NCBI GenBank assembly: GCA_024803745.1
Contig: JANJXV010000020.1
Location: 18,144,777 to 18,208,776, forward strand
Source: Megascapheus bottae
Lineage: Eukaryota > Chordata > Mammalia > Rodentia > Geomyidae
Length of the DNA stretch: 64,000 bases
Direction: 5' to 3'
Shown piece by piece: positions 47,138-58,175 of the stretch (its first letter is position 1; the number at the start of each line of letters is the position of its first letter). Under the pieces are notes generated by a model. The model ran no database searches. It worked only from the letters and a program-made list of their open reading frames with translations, and was not told where the DNA came from. Both the position numbers and the translations under genes were made by a program.

Positions 47138-47852
47138 TTTTTTAAACAATTTTTTATTGTGATTAATAGAAGGAATACATTATATTCGCCAGATAAAAGA
47201 TGCATAACTACACAAACATTGATACCCTTTCTCATGACATGGTCCCCATTTCCCTCCCCCCTCCCCCCACTTATCTTGATTTCCCCCTTCCCTATTCAAT
47301 TTCAAATAACCAATTAAGCACATATAAAATATATCAGATAACAAGGTGAAATATTGTAACAATATGCGATAACCAAGGGATGGCAAAAGAGTAGAGAGAT
47401 AACAGTACAATAAGAACAATAGTCATTCATTTATGGCTTTTGTTTCCTTATCCTGGAGGTCCTTACATTTAGTGTCATACTATTTGGCCTAATGTCTCTA
47501 TACTAATAGCAACAGATGCTGGAGGGATGTGGCCAGGAGGGATCACTACTACACTGTTGGTGGGAGTGCAAACACATTCAGCCACTATGGAAAGCAGTAT
47601 GGCACTTCCTCAAAAGACTAAACATAGAGCTCCCCTATGACCCAGCAATTCCACTACTTGACATTTACCCAATCATGCAGAAACAAGGGCATACTAAATC
47701 CACTAGCACAATGATGTTGATTGCAGCACTATTTACCATAGCAAAAATATGGAACCAACCCAGATGTCCCTCAGTTAATGAGTGAATCAACAAGATGTGG
47801 TATTTGTACACAATGGAATTGTATGCTGCTGTCAGAAAGAATGACATCGCCC
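47138..47852 (-). mobile_element. Inverted (twin-primed) L1
   Basis: Minus-strand L1 3'UTR (47138 to about 47501) abuts a plus-strand piece of the ORF2 end (about 47503-47852, with CAACAGATGCTGGAGGGATG and CTTGACATTTACCC). Relative to the L1 at 41.8-44.3 kb, the two pieces are adjacent regions in opposite orientation with about 150 bases missing between them. Possible 14-base duplication ATTTTTATTTTTAT (47124-47137) and ATTTTTAGTTTTAT (47854-47867), low in complexity. Confidence 0.85.
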
Positions 47853-48285
47853 TATTTTTAGTTTTATAGTACACTTTCTCACTTATTCTCAACAGAAATG
47901 CTCCCTCTTTAGGTAGAGCAAATAAAACTGCTGAAAAAGGGCTTGGAGAAATAAAAACAAAAAAACAACAAAAAAACCAGTTTCTTCTTTTACCACCTCT
48001 GTTTAGTTGTGCTCTGAATATGAGTCTTTATAGTAGAGCTTAGAGTGAAACATGCTAGAAAAGCCTTGGGGGGGGGGGTGGGTGTAGGGTGGTATTCATG
48101 AGGGCTAAGATGGAATTCTCAACCATTTCCAACTGTTAAGGTCCTGTTTGCAGGAACTTCTTTGTCAGTAGTCAAAATAGTTGGCATTTATTTCCAAGAC
48201 TTATCTTTTTGCATCACCTTTTCCCATGTGTTCCAGTAGTTTCTTCCCAAAATCTGGAAGCTCATGGATGTAAAAATCAAATGTG

Positions 48286-48482
48286 GGGACTGGGTGTTTG
48301 GCCTAGTGGTAGAGTGCTTGCCTAGCATGCACGAAGACCCGGGTTCAATTCCTCAGTACCACATTCATAGAAAAAAGCTGGAAGTGTTGCTGAGGCTCAA
48401 GTAGTAGAGCTCTAGCCTTGAGAAAGTCCAAGGACAGTGCCAGTGCTCAGACCCTGAGCTCAAGCCCAGGACTGGCAAAAAA
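48286..48482 (+). mobile_element. IDL-Geo SINE with perfect target-site duplication
   Basis: Plus-strand full-length, little-diverged copy: TTTGGCCTAGTGGTAGAGTG, AGACCCGGGTTCAATTCC, GAGGCTCAAGTAGTAGAGC, CCTGAGCTCAAGCCCAGGAC and an A tail. Flanked by AAAAATCAAATGTG at 48272-48285 and 48483-48496. Confidence 0.95.
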
Positions 48483-48716
48483 AAAAATCAAATGTGTACT
48501 GATTGATTTTTTGGTAAACTAATGCATTCAACAAATAAACAAAACAACACACAAATCTGAATTTAACAAATATTCATTAAATCACAACATTTCTTGAGCT
48601 TGATATTGGCAATCTCATTTTAGGATTGTATATGCCTGTAACTTTTTTTATTTTCTATACATGACCCATAAATATAAATGCCCTTTCCATTGCATTGATT
48701 AATGTTCTTTGAGGAG

Positions 48717-48775
48717 GATACTTCTCTTCCTCCTCCTCCTCCTCCTCTTCCCCCTTCTTTTTCTTCTTCTTTTTG
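48717..48775. repeat. (TCC)n/(TTC)n low-complexity tract
   Basis: Pyrimidine-only triplet run abutting the tail of the next SINE. Confidence 0.9.
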
Positions 48776-49006
48776 TTGTCTTCATGGGGCTTGAACTCTG
48801 GCCCTGGATAATGTCCCTGAACTCTTCAACTCAAGACTAAGGCTAGCACTCTACCACTTTGAGCCACAGTGTCCCTTCCAGTTTTCTGGTCGTTAATTGG
48901 AGGTAAGAATCTCATGGACTTTCCTGCCCAGGTTGGCTTTGAGCTGGGAATCTCAAATCTCAGCCTCCTGAATAGCTAGGATTACAGACTCACAACACTG
49001 GCAACC
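48776..49006 (-). mobile_element. B1-Geo type SINE
   Basis: Minus-strand copy: Geo half complement of GGCTAGCACTCTACCACTTT, linker complement of GTCGTTAATTGGAGGTAAGA and B1-like complement of CTCCTGAATAGCTAGGATTA. Confidence 0.85.
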
Positions 49007-49011
49007 TATGA

Positions 49012-49200
49012 CTACATTTCTTTGTGAACAGTGTCACACTCTCCCTTATTTCCTCCCCCCACCCCAAGTAGTAAAGTCATTTCCAACATAGTATCTTATA
49101 AGTATCACTGCTGCATTGCTTCACCCTTTATCTGCTATTTCTACCATTCCCAGTCTCTTCTCCAAATCAGATAAATACGTTTATGGGTGTTTCAAAGATA
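49012..49200 (-). mobile_element. Old L1 3' tail
   Basis: Shares TGAACAGTGTCAC..., a CTCCC-rich run, TTTCCAACATAGT and ATCACTGCTG with the copy at 62.85-63.03 kb. These are complements of a purine-rich old L1 3'UTR. Confidence 0.6.
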
Positions 49201-49712
49201 TGTAACAAATATAGTTCTGATGACCAGACTCACATTGCTCCAGAGTACACATTGATAAAATTCCTTTTTATTTTTTGTTGTAAGGATAAATTTATTAGTA
49301 CTTTATCAAGGCTACTTAGAATTTGATAATGTAATACATCAGGCTGTCACTTCTGGAAAGAAACAGACCTTGAAGAGAGTGAAGAACTAGCTTTATATGA
49401 CAGAATAATAAAGATGTCATCTCTCCCTACAACCCTATTTCTGAATGTCTTCCTTTTCAGAATAAGGAAAATTTAATGTATTTCAAAAGATAGAAAGTAT
49501 GGGAAACAGGCCTTAGTCACCTTCAAATTTTTAATGTACTCTGAAAAGTCATATTTCAGTCAACCTGGGGGAAACTAAGATTTTTTCTTTTTTTAATAAG
49601 ATGTTATTTTTCTTTTTTAGTTCTAAACATCATGTCATTATATTATACTAAATAAGAAAGAATACTGAGGCAGACATTTTTCTTCTCCTTAAGATTCATA
49701 AAGATAAATTCT

Positions 49713-49905
49713 GCAGAGTTGGGAGAATAGCCTAGAGTAGCATGCTTGCTTAGCATGCATGAAGCCCTGGGTTCAATTCATAGGTACCACATATGCAGAA
49801 AAAGCTGCAAGTGGTGCTGTGGCTCAAGTGGTAGAATGTTAACCTTGAGAAAGCTCAAGGATAGTGCCCAGGCTCTGAGTTCAAGCCCTAGGACTGGCAA
49901 AAAGG
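49713..49905 (+). mobile_element. IDL-Geo SINE
   Basis: Plus strand: AGCCCTGGGTTCAATTCATA, GCTGTGGCTCAAGTGGTAGA, CTCTGAGTTCAAGCCCTAGG, short A tail. Moderately diverged. Confidence 0.9.
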
Positions 49906-50390
49906 AAAATAAAAGATTTTGCATATCTTGTTTTAATTTTACTCCTTTACTTAATTGGTCATAGGGCATTAGGTCTAGTCTGTTGGATGGCACTTGAATG
50001 GTACCTTCCAATCAGTCAAAGTGGCAGTCATTTATTGAAGTGTCCTGTTAGCAGAAAAGCACAAATCTTGAATATATTAACAAATGTCAATTCTTCAACT
50101 GACTTAAGCAGACTGAGAAAGTATTCTTGATATGAAAAGTTGAAGCAAGTTCTGATAGTGAAGTCCAAATTCATATTTGCTCTTCAAAATCAAAATGTTC
50201 AAAACCGAACTCCTAATCTTCTCTCAAAAACTTCCTCTTGTGTTTCACTCTTGTTGAAAGCAGGGACTTCCTATCTGCCAGTGAGGCTTGAGAACTCTAT
50301 TATCTTCTCTGTCCCTTAAGCTCTGGATTCTTTATTTGACTGGATGGTATCTTTACAATGGGTCTTCTTTCCATTCTTCTATTTTTCATT

Positions 50391-50392
50391 AC

Positions 50393-50431
<39 letters not shown>

Positions 50432-50448
50432 GTCTCTGTCTCTCTCTG

Positions 50449-50534
<86 letters not shown>
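50391..50534. repeat. Compound (TGTC)n(TC)n(AC)n microsatellite
   Basis: About 140 bases: TGTC units, mixed CTCTGTCTC units, a long TC run (50455-50492), then an abrupt change to AC units (50493-50533). Several long open frames here are translations of this repeat, not genes. Confidence 0.97.
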
Positions 50535-50987
50535 CTAGCCTTTTTCAGTTTCATTCTCGAGTTTTGTAGCCCATATTCCATTTCCTCACATACTTGCACA
50601 TAATTTTCTAAACTTAAACATTTGAATAAGCTACTCATCTTTGCTCACACATTATGTATAGCTCACCTCTTTTCAGAGGAAGAAAATTACATTTGTCTAT
50701 CATTCAAGGTACCACACATAACCATCTCTGACTATCACCCTGACTTTATTATTCTTATCAATTCTTCTATATTGACCCCGTATTTTAGTTTTCTGGACTC
50801 AGAAAATATGCAAAAATGCCTTGATAAAATTCCAGCTTAATGAGAAAGTCACTCACATCATAACAAAATAGAATCCATTTTATTGCTTGTTCAATCAACT
50901 GTACCAAAATTTTTCAAATGACTTCTCTGACTACTAAAAACAAATGAATCCAGGTTTGTACCAATATAGACAAAGAAGGTTTTCAGT

Positions 50988-51185
50988 AGCTGGGCATGGA
51001 GATGACCACTTCCTCCATTAACTAAATGAGAAGTATAAATGGGAAAATTTCAGTCCAAGCCAATTCTGGCATAATTGTGAGACCTTACTAAAGAGCACAG
51101 AGGGCAAGGGGAATGACTCAATTGGCCTGCCTAGCAAATGTAGGGCTCTGAGCTTAAAACTCAGTACTGCTAACAAAACCCCCAA
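50988..51185 (+). mobile_element. Old composite B1/ID SINE
   Basis: B1-like GTAGCTGGGCATGGAGATGA and CAGTCCAAGCCAATTCTGG, then ID-like CTGCCTAGCAAATGTAGGGC and TTAAAACTCAGTACTGC. Plus strand, old. Confidence 0.6.
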
Positions 51186-51339
51186 ACCATACAAAATATT
51201 TACAACTTGGATGAAAGCAAAATATGACTTTCCTAAGGGTATTTGTGGAGTGAGTTTAGCTACAAAGACAAAAACCAAATCAAAATCCAAAATAAATGCT
51301 TTTATCTCTGTGTATACCCATTGAATAAGAGCTTTTATT

Positions 51340-51790
51340 ATTTTTTTCAATATTTTTAAAAGAATTTATTAACATTGATTTTTACATCATATTTCAAATG
51401 ACATTGTTTAACAAATGAGTATTCAAGAAGGGAATCTCTATATACAATCACTGGTACTTAGTTTTTAGAACATAATCAAAATTAGGCTAAGGGTTTGTAT
51501 ATCATAAATACATATTGATCTATGTAATAAAACATTATGTCTATAGACGAATAGGTTTTTATGTCTATGTAGTTGTGTTTATATTTCCAATATCATGTCC
51601 ATAGCATTGGGTATGCAAATATTGAGTCCTCACTCTTGTACTGTTTGGATCTAATAGCCACATATTAAGGGTACCATGTGCCTTTTGTTCCTTTGGTCTT
51701 GATTTGCCTCACTCAACATGATTCGCTCTAGATTCATCCACTAAATACTGGGCAGTGTCTACTTTTAAATTTTATCATGTGATTTATCCA
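51340..51790 (-). mobile_element. Old L1 3'UTR
   Basis: Minus-strand old L1 end, recognised from the complement of CACTCAACATGATTCGCTC and TAGATTCATCCAC near 51710-51745. The block at 51371-51404 is shared with 18963-18996. Confidence 0.5.
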
Positions 51791-51811
51791 TGTTAAAAAG
51801 CTTTAGCCTCT

Positions 51812-51900
51812 GAGCATTGTTGAAGGGATATGAGTGTGTGCCTAACAAATGTGAGGAGACCCTCAGGTCAAACTCTAGTACCAGCCCCAAACAAACAAAT
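51812..51900 (+). mobile_element. Old ID-like monomer
   Basis: GTGTGTGCCTAACAAATGTG, then B box-like CAGGTCAAACTCTAGTAC and a CAAACAAA tail. Highly diverged. Confidence 0.4.
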
Positions 51901-54145
51901 AAACATTTTGTCCATATATATATATATATATGCCAAGTATGGATTGCTGGATAAATGGAGTGGCAGCTACTTTCTGGCATCCTGTAAGTGGCAGGTGAAA
52001 CTCTTCTTAGAACAATGATAAATGGCAGCAGAATTGTGCTTGAAATGACAGTGTTAGAGCTCCCAAAATTCACTTCAAATCATCTTACCACTTGTTTGTA
52101 AAGATGAAACAGATGGAAACTTGTATAACACCTAGGCTTTTCAATTTATTTGCTGTGATTAAAATGACCCATCAACACATGGCATAATAAGTGACTTTTC
52201 TGTTTGTAGCTGTTTAGATGTTCAAACATCTAAAATGTTTCTCTTCTAGAAAAAGATTCTGATACACTTTCAATGTATTGAGAAATGAAATCCCATTGAT
52301 TCTTTTAAATTGGGATTATATCCACTATTTACTTGGTGAGAATGTTTAAGGAAAAAATAATGATGATCCAAAAATTAGAACTTATCTCATTTCAGGACAA
52401 ATATTCTTTTTGCCTTCCCCAGAGTATCTACACAGTTGTAGTAAGAGAGTAAAGTTGCTTACCAAGGTCTTCCTCAACAAATAGAGTCAGAGTCAAGACA
52501 AAAACTTCCCATAGGCTTCAGATCAGAGCACCAGAGACCAATCTACAGTTTGACAGTGCTCATTAGCCAATCAATTGTAGACTCAATTCTCTCTCTCTGA
52601 GGGACTTTAACCAAGTCAAAGCTTATTAACAAGGAGTCCACAGTGACCAAACACATCTCTCTCAAATTATGCAAACCAAGCTTTCTTCATTTAAATCTGG
52701 TTTTAATAATTTGTCTCAGAATTTTTTCTCAATTAGAGCAAATTGACACTACATTTCCCTTAATACATTTAATGAATTCTTTAATGATATATAGGGCATC
52801 CGGATATATTCTATTGCTCTGATCACTTATTTCTCTTGGAAATTCCTTTGGATTTAACTCAGGCCCTGTGTTCCTCTGACATTTCCTCTATTAAAAATGT
52901 AAATAGAACCCTGGAGCAACCAATTTGAAAGTTAATAGTTGATGTGGAAATACAGGATAAGCTTGGCCATGAGAATTAAATGTTCTTCATACAGCCAAAG
53001 CCTAAAGATGTTTTTACTTGTTAAAAATATTCTCCCCAGTGCTCTAAAGCTGGATTAACACTTTAGTATCAATGTCATGTCTTCTGTTGCTATTTTGTCT
53101 AAGCAAGATACTCTTTCCCTAAATACCTAATATGATTTAAAAAGAGTAGGCTATCTGTTTATGTGTGGAAAACAACAGAAGTCCAGGAGACTGAAGTTTT
53201 GACTTCCATCCATCTCCTAGTATACATATACAAACTTGGGAAGTTAGTCTTTCAGATTATTTGCTCATCTATAAAGTGGGAATAGAAAGGATAAAACAAG
53301 TTGCTGTGTGTAATTTATCATCACCCTACTTTTACCTGGAAATGGACCTCTTACCAACTACTTTTAGCTTTCACAAATAAGGTATAGCATTTTTCTGGTA
53401 GTAAATGAGTGGAAAGGTTAATATTTGAAGTTAAAAATAAAATAATTTTGTATTTTATAAAATGTATATGTTATTAATTTAAATTATATAAAACAAATTA
53501 TGTAATTTTCTATTATATGACCAATAAAATGTATAATCTTAAATATTTTTGGATAGGACATTGACTTTAAAATGTTAAAATTATAAAACTTTATATACTT
53601 CTTTGATGTATTTAACTTTAACTTTGTGATACCTTTTGAGTAGTACCTGACACATAATGCATTCTAAGTAAACGTTATATATAGATAGATCAATATACAT
53701 ATATAATATATCTATATACATTGCACCTATATAATGTATGTGGATATAATATATATGAAGGAATATGCGATATGTCTATATCTGTCTATATATGAGGTAA
53801 TAGGTGATAAAGATATTAGGAGACAAATAGTAGATCCACTTAAGATGGGCACAGCTGTATTGTCTAAGAGGAAAATGATCATAGAAAGAATGTATGAGTT
53901 GAACAAGAAAATTTAAATTAATATAGTAATCATTAAATTAAAACCTAGGAATATGGTAATCATATGGATAATAAAAATAAAATTCTACTATAATTTCTAG
54001 TATTATAATAAAGTCACGTTCAATGTCTCTGTTCTAATCCTAACTTTTTTGGTAGATCATGATCCAAGGCTAAAAATAGCAAGAGTGTGGTACAGACCAG
54101 CTGGAGAGAAAAAGGAGACAATCTGAAAAAGGAAATCAGGGCAGA
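51901..54145. other. AT-rich intronic DNA
   Basis: No gene seen. A MIR-like core (TTTGCTCATCTATAAAGTGG) lies at about 53190-53320, and TA-rich runs at 51915-51935 and 53670-53790. Confidence 0.4.
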
Positions 54146-54389
54146 AAGGGTTGGAAGCACAGTCCAAGTGTGCCTGTCTAGCAAGCACAAAGCTCTGAGT
54201 GAAGTAGTAGTAGCTTGGGTTAAATTGTTTGTAGGTCTTGGTACTCTTGTGGCTCAAGGCCAGAGCTCTACCACTTGAGCCTCAGCACCACTTCCAGCTT
54301 TTTTTCTGTTTATGTAGTACTGAGGAATCAAACTGGGTCTTTGCGCATCCTAGGCAAGCACTCTACCAGTAGGCCAAACTCCTGGCCCT
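54146..54389. mobile_element. ID-like remnant followed by a truncated minus-strand IDL-Geo SINE
   Basis: 54146-54205 (plus) carries GTGTGCCTGTCTAGCAAGCA. From 54244 the minus-strand element shows the complement of CCAGAGCTCTACCACTTGAG and CTAGGCAAGCACTCTACCAG. The Geo tail end of the latter is missing. Confidence 0.7.
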
Positions 54390-55899
54390 GAGTATTTTAA
54401 TACAGGGAAAAATGTGTACCTTTCTAAGGAACTTGAATGGGCCAAGATTAAATTGACTAGATATAATTTTTAGATAGCTCATTAACAGATTTCAATCACA
54501 GCTGAGAAAGATGTTGCTACATCAATATAAAGCAAAAGAAGAAGGTTAAAAATTAGTATCTTTGACATATTTTATAAAATAATAAGTGCCATTACAAGTC
54601 ATCATTGACCATATAATCAATATGTTGCTTTTGATGGTTAAAGGAGAATTGAGGTATCGATATCTTAAAAATCTACACAAGATGTCACATCTTTATGCAA
54701 TTACATCTTTTATTCCTCAGCAGCTCAACAGTTTCTACCAGAAATTGATCTTGGATAGACTGAGTGTTTTGTGATTTATGAAACATAGAACTTAATTTGT
54801 AAAAGGAATATATGACCAGCTGGCCTCTTGCAGAACGGATTTATCAAGACCATCATCAGGATAGCCCACATCTTTTGTATAGACTGATTCAGGCTACTGT
54901 ATTATTCCACAACTGAAGCCTAAATTGTAGGTTTGAAAATGTGAATCTTTTTTTTTAATCCTTGATTATACTTTGAGCATAGTAGTTAGGCTTCAGAAAT
55001 TTATTATACTGATCTCTCTAAGCACAGAGCTATCACTGGATTTAGAAAATGAAATCAGAGTTGATTTTTCATCAGTCATTTCATGTATAATTAGTAGTAA
55101 ATTTATGAAATGGCTAATTAATCAGCTTGATTTTCAATCTTTTGGTAAAGTTTATTTTCTTATGCCTGCAGTTTGATATGAAATTCATGCAAGGAAGAAA
55201 TATTGATAGATTAAAATTATATATATATACATCATAACACACCTGTAACAGAATGATGGAAAAGAATCCTACAGATTCTTGAAAAATCAGGGAAGATGCA
55301 TATAGAAAGGGTAGAGAGTCACATAACAAATACTTTAGAGGATTTCTAGTATAGGGTAAATGAGAAGTGGAGATCCTTGCACATCTTGCATAAGTCAAAA
55401 AGGAAGGGCAAAGCAAGTAGATTTACTAGAATTTTAAAAGGTATACTTTGAAATGTCAGACAATCTGAAAACACAAATGTTAGAAGACATAAAATACGGT
55501 AAGTCAAATATAAAGAAGAAAGGAGAACAAAATGTTAGTGAAGATTTAGTGTGTACACTCTCAAGCAGGTAGTCCTCCCTCCACAACTACCAAGCACATT
55601 TGTGGAAAGCACTGATCTTCTGTGTGACATGTGCTAAGAGTCCTGTGTGCTGGGAAAGCCTGATGGAAAGCCAAGTTTGGTGAAAGTCCTAGTAAAACAA
55701 AAATCTATTAAAAAGAACAAAAGAATTAGGGAGAATAGTATTTTCTAAAATGAACCAAGATGTGAGGTAGCCTTCAAATATATGACAATAACAATTGGTT
55801 ATCCATAGCATGCCAAATCCTTAAAATTTAATATTTTAACCTGCAGGTAACATTAGAAGCCACTGAGAATATACAGGATGCTTGCTTGCTTACTGAGAA
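54390..55899. other. AT-rich intronic DNA
   Basis: No gene or repeat recognised, apart from a short TA run at 55220-55228. Confidence 0.4.
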
Positions 55900-57880
55900 G
55901 GATGACGTCCTTGCCATGCTCTGAATGCTGTGTTCTGTCAAACCCATATGTCATTTGTAACCCCTAATATCATGGTGTTAGAGGAAACTTTTGGGAGGTG
56001 ATGAATCATGTCCATTTGCTCTTGAAGATGAGTTAAGTTCCCATATAAAATAGACTTTAGAAAACTTGCTTTTCTCTCCATATAAACAGACAAGTGCATT
56101 CCTCCAGGATAACATGTCTGCTGATGCCTTAATTTTGAACATTCTGTTTTTTTTCATATATTTTTACTGTAATTAATAGAAGGTTACTTTATATTTACCA
56201 GATAGAAGGTGCATTATTTCACAAACATAGATACCCTTTCTCATGTCTTGGCCCCCATTTCCCACCCCCCACCTTCACTACTCATCTGGTTTTTTCCCCC
56301 TTCCCTATACAATTTCAAATCACCAAATAAACATATCTACAATACATCAGAGAACAAGGTGAAATATTGTAACAATATGAGATAACCAAGGGACATTTGC
56401 TATGGTAAGTGTTGCTGGAATGAACATTGTGCTAGTGGATTTAGTATGTCCTTGCTTCTGGACGACTGGGTAAATGCCAAGTAGTGGAATTGCTGGGTCA
56501 TAGGGGAACTCTAAGTTTAGTCTTTTGAGGAACTACCATACTGCTTTCCATAGTGGCTGAACAAGTTTGCACTCCCACCAATAGTGTAGTAGTGTTACCT
56601 CCTGGCCACATCCCCTCCTGAATCTGTTATTATTAGATTTCTTGATCATGGCCATTCTAACTGGAGTGAGGTGGACTCTTAGAGTTGATTTGATTTACAT
56701 TTTTTATGGCCACAGGCGTCGAGCATTTCTTCATGTGTCTATAGGCCATTCTTATTTCTTTTTCAAAGAAGACTCTCTTTAAGTCTTTGGCCTATCTTTT
56801 AATGATATGGTTGTTTCTTTGAAGATTAGCTTTGGAGTGATTCAATTTTTTGAGCTGTTGATATAGTTTAGATATGAGACCTTTGTCTGTTGTATGGTTA
56901 GTGAAGATCTTCTCCCACTCTATAGGCCTTCTAGTTAATTTGTTAGCTATGTCCTTTACCAATCAGAAGCTCTGCAGTTTAATGCAGCCCCACTTTTCCA
57001 GACTTTGTCTCATTTGTTATGTTTCTTGGTAATTATTAATAAAGTTTTGTGCCAAGAAGACCTAGTGTATCTCCTCTTCCTTCTTGTAAAGTTTTCAGTG
57101 TATCTGCTTTTGCCTCTAGGTCTTTGATCCATTTGGAGTTAATCCTGGTGCAGAGTGACAAAGAAGGATCCAACTTTAGTTGTCTGCAGGTGCTTAACCA
57201 GTTCTGCCAGCACCACTTGTTGAAGAGGCTGTTTTTCTTCTATTCTATTTTTTTTGGCTCCCTTATCAAAGATCACGTGGCCATAGGTCTATGGCTTAAT
57301 ATCTGGGTCCTCTGTTCTATTCCATTGGTCTTCAGACCTGTTCTTCTGCCAGTACCATGCTGTTTTGGTCACTATAGCTCTATAATAGAGTCTAAAGTTT
57401 GGTGTTGAAATTCCTCCTGTGCTGTTCTTTCTGCTAAGAAATGTTTTTGCTATACGGGGTCTTTTATTATTCCATATGAAATTTTGGATTGCCTCTTCTA
57501 TTTCTTTAAAGAATGATATTGAGATACTGATGGGTATTTTGTTGAATTTGTAGATAACTCTTGGCAAGGTTGCCATTTTCATGATGTTAATTCTTCCAAT
57601 CCTGGAGCATGGGAGGTTTTTCCATTTCCTTAGTTCTGCTTTAATTTCAGGGTTTTAATGTTTTCATCAAAAAAGTCCTTTACCTTCTTAGCTAATTCCC
57701 AGGTACTTTATTTTCTTTGAGGCTATCGCAAAAGGAGTTGCTTTCCTGATTGTTGCCTTGTTCCTCTCATTGTTGGCATATATTCTGTTTGTATAACTAT
57801 GAGAAACAGAATTTTATTGTATATCAACTACCAAGTTTATGGCATTTTGTTACAGGAGCACTTAAAGAAAAAAACAACTA
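55900..57880. mobile_element. Ancient LTR/DNA-type repeat split by an L1
   Basis: The left part (TCAAACCCATATGTCATTTG, GGGAGGTGATGAATCATG, CTGCTGATGCCTTAATTTTG) and the right part (AACTATGAGAAACAGAATTT, then GGCATTTTGTTACAGGAGCA) together match the order of a common ancient mammalian repeat: 'ttgaaacctaatccc', 'gggaggtgattaggtcatg', 'gccttgatcttgg', 'aactgtgagaaataaat', 'ggtattttgttacagcagc'. I cannot assign the family name with certainty. The L1 at 56150-57781 lies between the parts. Confidence 0.65.
56150..57781 (-). mobile_element. L1 with internal deletion
   Basis: Minus-strand L1 from the 3' tip up into the ORF2 RT/C-terminal region. At about 56395 the 3'UTR jumps directly to ORF2 sequence near the IAKIWNQPR region, skipping about 370 bases present in the L1 at 43.65-44.02 kb. 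ORF2 sequence then runs to 57781 with many frame breaks; one open stretch at 57582-57289 (minus) reads [20 protein letters not shown]. The ends carry a 9-base repeat ATTCTGTTT (56141-56149 and 57782-57790). Confidence 0.9.
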
Positions 57881-57968
57881 AATACTATTTAAAGACATAT
57901 TTTGTTGTTTTTCCCCCCTAGTGTAAAGAGAATATAGAATACATGTTGGTATTGAAATACAGAAAAAA

Positions 57969-58160
57969 GGAGCTGGGAGTTTGGCCTAGTGGTAGAGTGC
58001 TTGCCTAGCATGCACGAAGACCCGGGTTCGATTCCTCAGTACCACATACATAGAAAAAAGGCAGAAGTGGTACTGAGGCTCAAGTGGTAGAGCTCTACCC
58101 AAGGTTCTCAAGTGCTCAGCCCCTGGGTTCATGGCCCAGAACTGGCAAAAAAGAAAAAAA
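57969..58160 (+). mobile_element. IDL-Geo SINE with target-site duplication
   Basis: Plus-strand copy, very close to the 48.3 kb copy in its left half (AGTTTGGCCTAGTGGTAGAG, GACCCGGGTTCGATTCCTC). The Geo half is shorter, with a rearranged middle (ACCCAAGGTTCTCAAGTGCT). Flanking repeats GAAATACAGAAAAAA (57954-57968) and GAAATTCAGAAAAAA (58161-58175) differ at one base. The intact B box consensus GGTTCGATTCC makes it a good example of the ID-like half. Confidence 0.93.
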
Positions 58161-58175
58161 GAAATTCAGAAAAAA

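Noticed and set aside
50288..50638. Long open frames rich in Cys-Leu-Ser, Thr-His and Arg-Glu on both strands
   Set aside because: Translations of the compound microsatellite.
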